Assembly (NCBI GenBank): GCA_030602315.1
Contig: JAUVZY010000011.1
Location: 30,962-94,961 of the forward strand
Source of the DNA: Pseudomonadaceae bacterium
Lineage (GTDB): Bacteria; Pseudomonadota; Gammaproteobacteria; Pseudomonadales; Pseudomonadaceae
DNA: 64,000 bases
Direction: 5' to 3'
A program made the translations under genes and the position numbers. Numbering within the stretch: position 1 is the stretch's first letter; every line of letters starts with the position of its first letter. Of the stretch, positions 58,056 to 64,000 are shown one piece after another. Under the pieces are notes generated by a model. The model was given only the letters and a program-made list of their open reading frames with translations. It was not told the DNA's origin and did not search any database.

Positions 58056-58169
58056 TCAGTGTTTTTCCTTCTTGGAGTCCTGCCAGATGAACCAAGCCAC
58101 TGCGCCGAGGAAGACCACCATGAGGCCGACAGTGATTACTCCCGCCAGTACCACATCATCAAGAAACAT
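58056..58169 (-). CDS. ccoM: 37-residue single-span membrane protein, probable cbb3 oxidase subunit CcoM
   Basis: A complete 37-codon gene (too short for routine gene-calling thresholds) behind GGAGGGTTTGAAC. The protein is MFLDDVVLAGVITVGLMVVF followed by LGAVAWFIWQDSKKEKH: a short acidic N-terminus, one transmembrane helix, and a WFIWQDSKK cytosolic tail. This is the length and pattern I recall for CcoM, the small subunit/assembly factor of cbb3 cytochrome oxidase described in Pseudomonas stutzeri. It has its own promoter region, carrying a near-consensus ANR/FNR box, and its own terminator. No ccoNOP genes are nearby, so it is an orphan. The CcoM identity is from memory and needs a direct alignment. 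Confidence 0.75.
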   Translation of the reverse strand: MFLDDVVLAGVITVGLMVVFLGAVAWFIWQDSKKEKH

Positions 58170-58230
58170 GTTCAAACCCTCCGGTGCAGCGCTATGCGTG
58201 TGACGCGTTGTGCGTCGTGTTGGAAGTGAC

Positions 58231-58236
58231 GATATA
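58231..58236 (-). promoter_or_regulatory. Candidate -10 element of the ccoM-like gene
   Basis: TATATC on the minus strand, 20 nt downstream of the ANR/FNR-type box, close to the 22-nt spacing of class II FNR promoters. No -35 is needed at such promoters. Confidence 0.4.
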
Positions 58237-58256
58237 CACGCCGGTTCGGCTGAAAA

Positions 58257-58270
58257 TTGACCGGCGTCAA
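58257..58270 (-). promoter_or_regulatory. ANR/FNR-type box upstream of the ccoM-like gene
   Basis: TTGACGCCGGTCAA is a perfect palindrome, differing from the TTGATnnnnATCAA consensus only at the two innermost half-site positions (C and G for T and A), variants common at Pseudomonas ANR/DNR sites. It lies 88 bp upstream of the start codon with a TATATC -10 downstream, as at class II FNR promoters. Confidence 0.6.
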
Positions 58271-58374
58271 AGGCCGCCAGCCGCTTGCTGGAGAACGCCT
58301 GGGAAAACTGATCTGGGTCAAACCGAAGGCACCTACCGACCGACGCTCGGCCGCCGGCCGCGCCGAAGGACAGT

Positions 58375-58615
58375 CGGTGGGCAACGCTGCGCGGTTGCCC
58401 ACCCTACGCAGGCAGCGCACCGCCGACCGTAGGGCGGTCAACGACCGACAGGTCTTGGCCGCCACCTGGGCCGAACAACGGACGGTGGGCAACCCTGCGC
58501 GGCAGCTCCCCTACGCGAGCAGCGCACCGCCGACCGTAGGGCGGTCAACGACCGACAGGTCTTGGCCGCCACCGGCACCGAGGAACGGACGGTGGACCGC
58601 GCAACGTCGGCCTTG
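58375..58615. repeat. Tandem array (about 2.2 copies) of a 108-bp composite repeat
   Basis: Copies begin at 58375, 58483 and 58590 (partial), periods 108 and 107. Each has a palindromic module CGGTGGGCAAC..GTTGCCCACCCTACG (complete in the first copy, degenerate in the second) and a second module CCGTAGGGCGGTCAACGACCG followed by ACAGGTCTTGGCCGCCA. The same composite occurs once at 53075-53185. The array lies between the ccoM-like promoter and the 58637 gene. Confidence 0.8.
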
Positions 58616-58636
58616 CGGTGGGTGGGAAAGGCTCGC

Positions 58637-58798
58637 TTAGCGCTTCTTCGGCTTGGACTTGCTCTTCTTCTTGCCTTTGCCCAGCGGCAGCGCCTGTTCG
58701 AAGGCCTGGCGCATCTGCTCCAGGCGCTTGTCCTTGAGGTCATGGATGCGCTTTTCGCGTTCGCTGGAAAAGTCGATCAGCTTGCCATCGTTGCTCAT
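58637..58798 (-). CDS. Small basic protein of unknown function (53 aa)
   Basis: MSNDGKLIDFSSEREKRIHD LKDKRLEQMRQAFEQALPLG followed by a lysine-rich tail GKGKKKSKSKPKKR. Probably one helix plus a basic disordered end, suiting nucleic-acid or ribosome contact. The ATG at 58798 overlaps the alkB stop as ATGA, so it is translated with alkB. A longer frame to 58879 just continues into alkB. Family not recognised. Confidence 0.6.
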   Translation of the reverse strand: MSNDGKLIDFSSEREKRIHDLKDKRLEQMRQAFEQALPLGKGKKKSKSKPKKR

Positions 58799-59373
58799 GC
58801 GGGCGTCCGGATCAGGCGGAAGGTGAGGTTCAGGCGCGGCGCGTCGACCTTGCGGGTGCGCGCGACCTGATGCTGCCAATGATGCTGGGTCGCGCCGGCC
58901 ATGACCAGCAGCGAGCCGTGTTCCAGCAGCAGCGAGTGCTCGATGCGCTGGCCGCCCTTGCGCCGTAGATCGAAACGTCGGGGGGCGCCAAGGCTCAGCG
59001 AGGCGATCAAAGGATTCGCCCCGAGTTCGGCCTCATCGTCGCTGTGCCAGCCCATGGCGTCCTCGCCGCTGCGATAGAGGTTGAGCAGCACGCCGTTGAA
59101 TGACCCGCCGCTTTCCCGCTCGACCGCCCGGCGGATCTGCGCCAGCAGCGGCGTCCACGCCAGCGGCTGATGGGTCTGGCCGGAATAGCGATACCCCGCC
59201 TGCGGGTCACCGTACCAGGCGACCAGCCGTGGCACCGGATGCTCGCGGCCGAACACCCGCACCCGCGGCTGGCTCCAGGGCGTCTGTTCGATCAGCGCGG
59301 CGAGCCAGGCGTCGGCGCGCTCCGGCGCGAGCCAGGCGGGCAGGTAGGTGAGATCGGCGTCGGCTAAGTGCAT
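58795..59373 (-). CDS. alkB: AlkB-family 2-oxoglutarate/Fe(II) DNA-repair dioxygenase
   Basis: A 192-residue dioxygenase of the ABH2/3-like short AlkB branch. Iron ligands H110 and D112 in WHSDDE and H168 in QHHWQHQV. The 2-oxoglutarate arginine motif is RLNLTFR (R180, N182, T184, R186). Substrate loop: VPRLVAWYGDPQAGYRYSG. It reverses N1-methyladenine and N3-methylcytosine by oxidative demethylation. The stop overlaps the next start. It is not in an ada operon. Confidence 0.92.
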   Translation of the reverse strand: MHLADADLTYLPAWLAPERADAWLAALIEQTPWSQPRVRVFGREHPVPRLVAWYGDPQAGYRYSGQTHQPLAWTPLLAQIRRAVERESGGSFNGVLLNLYRSGEDAMGWHSDDEAELGANPLIASLSLGAPRRFDLRRKGGQRIEHSLLLEHGSLLVMAGATQHHWQHQVARTRKVDAPRLNLTFRLIRTPA

Positions 59374-59445
59374 GAGAGGAACCGGGGCGCAAACCGGCAG
59401 CTTAGCGGGTGTGCGGCAGCGCCGGACAACCGGCGATCTGCCGGC

Positions 59446-59760
59446 CTAAACGGATACGTCGATATGCCCGCCGAGGCGCGGCGGCTCCTCGTCGGTGGCC
59501 TCGCTGGCCGCTTCGGATTCGTCCGCTTCGGCCTCCGCCGTTTGCGCGGCGCGGCGCTCGCGCTGGCGGCGGCGGTGCTCCTCGGCCAGCCACTCGGCGT
59601 TTTCCTGCGGGTGGCGCTTGTCCAGCGACACCCCGCTCTCGTTGGCACTCGCTTGTGCCGGGGTCACCGGCGGGATGTCCGGGCGCGGTTTGACCATGTC
59701 CTGCTGGGGGGTGACCGGCACCAGGCTGGCGGGAATTGGCGGCAACATTCGCTGATCCAT
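59446..59760 (-). CDS. Uncharacterised acidic protein (104 aa)
   Basis: A proline-rich N-terminus (MDQRMLPPIPASLVPVTPQQ), a possible helical EENAEWLAEEHRRRQRERR segment and an acidic tail (EAEADESEAASEATDEEPPR). Mostly low complexity and disordered, no signal peptide. It resembles small proteins upstream of rapA in pseudomonads sometimes misnamed as dehydrogenases. Start at the ATG at 59760. Divergent from rapA. Confidence 0.55.
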   Translation of the reverse strand: MDQRMLPPIPASLVPVTPQQDMVKPRPDIPPVTPAQASANESGVSLDKRHPQENAEWLAEEHRRRQRERRAAQTAEAEADESEAASEATDEEPPRLGGHIDVSV

Positions 59761-59913
59761 CGGGTTGGTCGGAAGGGGGCGCGGCGGCCCGAGCGCAACG
59801 GGGCGAGCGTCGGAGCAACGCTACACTAAGACAGGCGTCTGGCATTGAACCACGTCGCTCTGCCGGCGTCGTTCCGTTAACATAGCCGGCTTTTTTCATG
59901 GCGGGGAGGCAGC

Positions 59914-62739
59914 ATGGCGCAGCAGCAGTATCTACCGGGTCAACGCTGGATCAGCGACAGCGAGGCCGAGCTCGGTCTGGGCACCATTCTCACCCAGGAC
60001 GGGCGACTGCTCACCGTGCTTTATCCGGCTACCGGCGAGACGCGCCAGTACGCTCTGCGCAATGCTCCGCTGACCCGCGTGCGCTTCGCTCCCGGCGACG
60101 AGATCACCCATTACGAAGGCTGGGTGATGACCGTGCGCGAGGTCGAGGACGTCGATGGCCTGCTCGTCTACCACGGCCTCAACGCGCAGCACGAACCCTG
60201 CGTGATGCCGGAAACCCAGCTGTCAAACTTCATCCAGTTCCGCCTGGCCAGCGACCGCCTGTTCGCCGGGCAGATCGACCCGCTGAACTGGTTCGCCCTG
60301 CGCTATCACACCCTCGAGCACCAGAGCCGCGAGCTGCAGTCGTCCCTCTGGGGCCTGGCCGGCGCGCGCGTGCAGCCGATCGCGCACCAGTTGCACATCG
60401 CCCGGGAAGTGGCCGACCGCATCGCCCCGCGCGTGCTGCTGGCCGATGAGGTGGGCCTGGGCAAGACCATCGAGGCCGGCCTGATCATCCACCGCCAGCT
60501 GCTCTGCGGCCGCGCCCGCCGGGTGCTGATCCTGGTGCCGGAAACCCTGCAGCACCAGTGGCTGGTGGAGATGCGCCGGCGCTTCAACCTGCAGTTCACC
60601 CTGTTCGACGAAGAGCGCTTCGCCGCCAGCGACACCGGCAACCCGTTCGAGGACAGCCAGCTGGCGCTGGTGGCGCTGGACTGGATCAAGCACGACGAGC
60701 GCGCCCAGGATGCCGCCTTCGCCGCCGGCTTCGACCTGATGGTGGTGGACGAGGCGCACCACCTGGTCTGGCACCCGGAAGGCGCCAGCGCCGAGTACCG
60801 CCTGGTCGAGCAGTTCGCCGAAGTCATCCCCGGCGTGCTGCTGCTCACCGCCACCCCCGAGCAGCTCGGCCAGGAGAGCCACTTCGCCCGCCTGCGCCTG
60901 CTCGACCCGGCACGTTTCCATGATCTGGAGGCCTTCCGCGCCGAGAGCGCCAACTACCAGCCGGTGGCCGACGCGGTGCAGGAACTGCTCGACGAGGGCC
61001 GCCTGTCGGACAAGGCGCACCAGACCATCCACGCGTTCCTCGGCGCCGAAGGTGAGGCGCTGCTGGCGGCGGTCAGCGATGGCGATGTCGCCGCCAGCGC
61101 ACGGCTGATCCGCGAGCTGCTCGATCGCCACGGCACCGGCCGTCTGCTGTTTCGCAACACCCGCCATGCGGTGCAGGGCTTCCCCGAGCGCGAGCTGCAC
61201 CCCTACCCGCTGGCGCTGCCGGCGGCCTATCAGGACAGCACCGAGCTGTACCCCGAACTCGGCTTGCAGCTCGAGGGCGACGAGTCCAGCCGCTGGTGGC
61301 AGTTCGATCCGCGCGTGGAGTGGCTGATCGACACGCTGAAGATGCTGAAAAAGTACAAGGTGCTGGTGATCTGCGCCCACGCCGAAACCGCGCTGGACCT
61401 GGAAGACGCCCTGCGCGTGCGCTCCGGCATCCCGGCCACGGTGTTCCACGAAGGCATGAGCATCATCGAGCGCGACCGCGCCGCGGCCTACTTCGCCGAC
61501 GAGGAATTCGGCGCGCAGGTGCTGATCTGTTCGGAAATCGGCTCCGAAGGCCGTAACTTCCAGTTCAGCCACCATCTGGTGCTGTTCGATCTGCCGGCCC
61601 ATCCGGACCTGCTGGAGCAGCGCATCGGCCGTCTCGACCGTATCGGCCAGAAGCACCGCATCCAGCTGCACGTGCCGTACCTGGAAAACAGCCCGCAGCA
61701 GGCGCTGTTTCGCTGGTACCACGAAGCGCTCAACGCCTTCCTCGCCACCTGCCCGGCCGGCAGCGCTCTGCAGCACCAGTTCGGCGCGCGCCTGCTGCCG
61801 CTGCTCGATGGCGAGCCCGGCGACCTCGACGGCCTGATCGCCGAGGCCCGCGCCACCCGCGAGCGCCTGGAAAGCGAGCTGCACAACGGCCGTGACCGCC
61901 TGCTGGAACTCAACTCTGCCGGCGGCGACAAGGGCCACGGGCTGGTCGAGGCCGTGGAGGACAAGGACGACCAGTTCGCCCTGCCCATCTATATGGAAGA
62001 GCTGTTCAACGCCTTTGGCATCGACAGCGAGGATCACTCGGAAAACGCGCTGATCCTGCGCCCCAGCGAAAAGATGCTCGACGCCAGCTTCCCGCTCGGC
62101 GACGACGAAGGCGTGACCATCACCTATGACCGCAACCAGGCGCTGTCACGCGAGGACATGCAGTTCCTCACCTGGGAACACCCGATGGTGATCGGCGGCA
62201 TGGACCTGGTGCTCTCCGGCTCGATGGGCAACACGGCGGTGGCGCTGATCAAGAACAAGGCGCTCAAGCCCGGCACCATGCTGGTCGAGCTGCTGTTCGT
62301 CAGCGAAGTGGTGGCGCCGCGCGCGCTGCAGCTGTCGCGCTTTCTGCCACCCTCGGCGATCCGCTGCCTGCTGGACGGCAACGGAAACGATCTGGCGGCG
62401 AAAGTGGCCTTCGACACCCTCAACGACCAGCTCGAAAGCGTGCCGCGCGCCAGTGCCAACAAGTTCGTCCAGGCGCAGCGCGACGAAATCGCCGCGGTCA
62501 TCGCCAAGGGTGAAGCCAAGGCCTCGCCGCGGCATGTGGAGCGGGTCAGCCATGCCCGCCAGCGACTGGTCGAGAGCCTGGACGAGGAAATCTCCCGCCT
62601 GACCGCCCTGCAGGCAGTCAACTCCAACGTGCGCCCGGCGGAAATCGACGCCTTGCGCAAGCAGCGCGACGAAGGACTGGCGGCGCTGGAGAAGGCCGCC
62701 CTGCGCCTGGAAGCCATCCGCGTGCTGGTCGCCGGCTGA
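59914..62739 (+). CDS. rapA: RNA polymerase-associated ATP-dependent helicase RapA (HepA)
   Basis: A 941-residue SNF2-family ATPase that recycles RNA polymerase. N-terminal Tudor-like domains, then motif [19 protein letters not shown] ([10 protein letters not shown]), [21 protein letters not shown], and the C-terminal lobe with [47 protein letters not shown]. It ends with the RapA-specific domains. Length is normal (E. coli 968). GGGGAGGCAGC precedes the ATG. Followed at 7 bp by guaD, same strand. Confidence 0.96.
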   Translation: MAQQQYLPGQRWISDSEAELGLGTILTQDGRLLTVLYPATGETRQYALRNAPLTRVRFAPGDEITHYEGWVMTVREVEDVDGLLVYHGLNAQHEPCVMPETQLSNFIQFRLASDRLFAGQIDPLNWFALRYHTLEHQSRELQSSLWGLAGARVQPIAHQLHIAREVADRIAPRVLLADEVGLGKTIEAGLIIHRQLLCGRARRVLILVPETLQHQWLVEMRRRFNLQFTLFDEERFAASDTGNPFEDSQLALVALDWIKHDERAQDAAFAAGFDLMVVDEAHHLVWHPEGASAEYRLVEQFAEVIPGVLLLTATPEQLGQESHFARLRLLDPARFHDLEAFRAESANYQPVADAVQELLDEGRLSDKAHQTIHAFLGAEGEALLAAVSDGDVAASARLIRELLDRHGTGRLLFRNTRHAVQGFPERELHPYPLALPAAYQDSTELYPELGLQLEGDESSRWWQFDPRVEWLIDTLKMLKKYKVLVICAHAETALDLEDALRVRSGIPATVFHEGMSIIERDRAAAYFADEEFGAQVLICSEIGSEGRNFQFSHHLVLFDLPAHPDLLEQRIGRLDRIGQKHRIQLHVPYLENSPQQALFRWYHEALNAFLATCPAGSALQHQFGARLLPLLDGEPGDLDGLIAEARATRERLESELHNGRDRLLELNSAGGDKGHGLVEAVEDKDDQFALPIYMEELFNAFGIDSEDHSENALILRPSEKMLDASFPLGDDEGVTITYDRNQALSREDMQFLTWEHPMVIGGMDLVLSGSMGNTAVALIKNKALKPGTMLVELLFVSEVVAPRALQLSRFLPPSAIRCLLDGNGNDLAAKVAFDTLNDQLESVPRASANKFVQAQRDEIAAVIAKGEAKASPRHVERVSHARQRLVESLDEEISRLTALQAVNSNVRPAEIDALRKQRDEGLAALEKAALRLEAIRVLVAG

Positions 62740-62746
62740 CGCGGCC

Positions 62747-64000
62747 ATGCCCGCCAAGGCCATTCGCGGCGCCTTGCTGCACTGCCTGGCCGACCCGCGC
62801 GAGGTCGGCCCGCAGGCCGCCCACCAGTATCTGGCCGATGGCCTCTTGCTGGTGGACCACGGCCGCATCGAGGCCTTCGGCGAGGCGGCGACCCTGTTGC
62901 CGACACTGCCGCCCGGCACCGAGCTGATCGAATACCCCGACGCGCTGATCGTCCCCGGCTTCGTCGACACCCACGTGCATTACCCGCAGCTAGCGGTGAT
63001 CGGGGCCTACGGCACCCAGCTGCTCGACTGGCTGAACCGCTACACCTTCCCTGCCGAGGCGCGCTTCGCCGACCCGGCGCATGCCGAGCGCCAGGCGAAG
63101 TTGTTTCTCGACGAACTGCTGCGCAACGGCACCACCACCGCTGCGGTGTTCTGCACCGTGCATGCCCATTCGGTGGACGCCTTCTTCGCCGAGGCGCTGG
63201 CGCGCAACCTGCGCATGATCGCCGGCAAGGTGCTGATGGACCGCCACGCCCCGGCAGCCCTCTGCGACACGGCGCAAAGCGGCGATGCCGACAGCCGCGC
63301 GCTGATCGAGCGCTGGCACGGCAAGGGCCGCCTGCACTACGCGATCACCCCGCGCTTTGCCGCCACCAGTACGCCTGAACAACTGCGCCTGGCCGGTGAG
63401 CTGTTCCGCGAAATTCCCGGCCTATACCTGCACACCCACCTTTCGGAAAACCGCGCCGAGATCGACTGGGTGCGCCAGCTGTTCCCCGAGCGCGCGCACT
63501 ATCTGGACGTCTACGACCACCACGGCCTGACCGGCCCGCGCGCGGTGTTCGCCCACGGCATTCATCTGTGCGACGACGAGTGCCAGCGGCTGGCTGACAG
63601 CGGCTCGGCGGTAGCCTTCTGCCCCAGCTCCAACCTGTTTCTCGGCAGCGGCCTGCTCGATCTGGCGCGGCTGGAGGGCTTCGGCGTGCGGGTGGGGCTG
63701 GGCACCGACATCGGCGCCGGTACCAGCCTGTCCGCACTGCAGACGCTAAACGAGGCCTACAAGGTGCTGCAGCTGCAGGGCCAGTCGCTCGATCCGTTCA
63801 AGGCGCTGTATCTGGCCACTCTCGGCGGCGCACGGGCGCTGTATCTCGACGACTGCCTAGGCAACTTCCTGCCCGGCAAGGACGCCGACTTCGTGGTGCT
63901 CGACCTCGCCGCCACGCCGCTGCTGGCCCAGCGCATGGCCAGCGCGACGACACTGGCCGAGCGACTGTTCGCCCTGATGATCCTCGGCGACGACCGCGCC
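62747..64000 (+). CDS. guaD: Guanine deaminase, 3' end cut by window
   Basis: A 418-residue open frame with no stop before the window end; family length is about 430-440, so nearly complete. Amidohydrolase ligands: DTHVHYPQ (HxH), HTHLSENR, AHGIHLCDDE, and LGTDIGAGTS. The dimer-side loop GAYGTQLLDWLNRYTFPAE and FLDELLRNGTTTAAVF match guanine deaminases. It converts guanine to xanthine with zinc. It starts 7 bp after the rapA stop, with GCGGCC only as a weak ribosome binding site. Confidence 0.92.
   Translation, partial: MPAKAIRGALLHCLADPREVGPQAAHQYLADGLLLVDHGRIEAFGEAATLLPTLPPGTELIEYPDALIVPGFVDTHVHYPQLAVIGAYGTQLLDWLNRYTFPAEARFADPAHAERQAKLFLDELLRNGTTTAAVFCTVHAHSVDAFFAEALARNLRMIAGKVLMDRHAPAALCDTAQSGDADSRALIERWHGKGRLHYAITPRFAATSTPEQLRLAGELFREIPGLYLHTHLSENRAEIDWVRQLFPERAHYLDVYDHHGLTGPRAVFAHGIHLCDDECQRLADSGSAVAFCPSSNLFLGSGLLDLARLEGFGVRVGLGTDIGAGTSLSALQTLNEAYKVLQLQGQSLDPFKALYLATLGGARALYLDDCLGNFLPGKDADFVVLDLAATPLLAQRMASATTLAERLFALMILGDDRA

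Larger units (their letters stand above)
58170..58374. other. Upstream region of the ccoM-like gene up to the tandem repeats
   Basis: Holds the ANR/FNR box and -10 listed separately. No other feature supported. Confidence 0.5.

Noticed and set aside
58375..58615. CRISPR-like array
   Set aside because: Only two to three copies of a long 108-bp unit containing palindromes, no unique spacers of constant length, no cas genes.

Overview
The window is about 64 kb of high-GC chromosomal DNA from a gammaproteobacterium of the family Pseudomonadaceae. Stutzerimonas (the Pseudomonas stutzeri group) is my best guess. The basis is protein resemblance (PhaJ1-like hydratase, DUF1652, DUF3087, CigR-family, OprO/P-type porin, a CcoM-like 37-residue protein), the gene order DUF3087 - hrpA - fadD - phaJ - rapA, and intergenic palindromes of the kind common in this group. 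It reads as ordinary core and soft-core chromosome. I see no prophage, integrase, transposase, CRISPR array or rRNA. One tRNA gene (Thr, anticodon CGT) is present.

Layout. 1-7.2 kb: the end of a BrkB/YihY membrane protein; a translationally coupled trio (glycosyltransferase, DUF2334 deacetylase, flippase-like membrane protein); a CsbD stress protein; a low-GC secreted protein; tRNA-Thr; and a three-gene envelope-stress-like operon (DUF3618, holin-X-like, uncharacterised). 7.4-10.5 kb: a secreted GH5 glycosidase and a PQQ-type aldose dehydrogenase. 10.6-24.2 kb: DUF1652, ergothioneine genes egtB-egtD, a DEAD-box helicase, a CigR-like protein, a LysR regulator, periplasmic cyclophilin, FemAB-like acetyltransferase, an OprO/P-type porin with a candidate Pho box, an ankyrin protein, a diguanylate cyclase and PbpG. 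24.4-38 kb: PhoD-like phosphatase, two orphan solute-binding proteins, YegD-like Hsp70, a PAS-GGDEF-EAL protein, a hybrid histidine kinase, a Gre-family factor and a chemoreceptor. 38-44.7 kb: isochorismatase-like hydrolase, FKBP, SDR, small proteins, a low-GC secreted protein followed by a gene-free stretch, flavodoxin, an RlmI-like methyltransferase and a small membrane protein. 44.8-48.8 kb: an ABC importer, a dihaem cytochrome c and DUF3087. 48.9-64 kb: hrpA, fadD, an Fe-S oxidoreductase, phaJ, an alpha/beta hydrolase, a CcoM-like gene, alkB, rapA and guaD, which is cut by the window end.

How the genes work together. Ergothioneine synthesis, CsbD, the DUF3618 operon and AlkB are all stress-defence functions. 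Two of these loci share a similar candidate ECF-type (AlgU-like) promoter. Three proteins feed c-di-GMP or two-component signalling. FadD and PhaJ link fatty-acid activation to polyester-monomer or beta-oxidation chemistry.

The least ordinary features are the following. A dispersed palindromic repeat occurs at three intergenic sites and also twice inside the hrpA coding sequence, where it is translated in frame. A 37-codon CcoM-like gene lies downstream of a near-consensus ANR/FNR box, with no oxidase genes nearby. Two unrelated small genes (40865 and 44260) share about 85 bp of homologous leader and first codons. A 23-bp perfect palindrome lies just upstream of the LysR gene.
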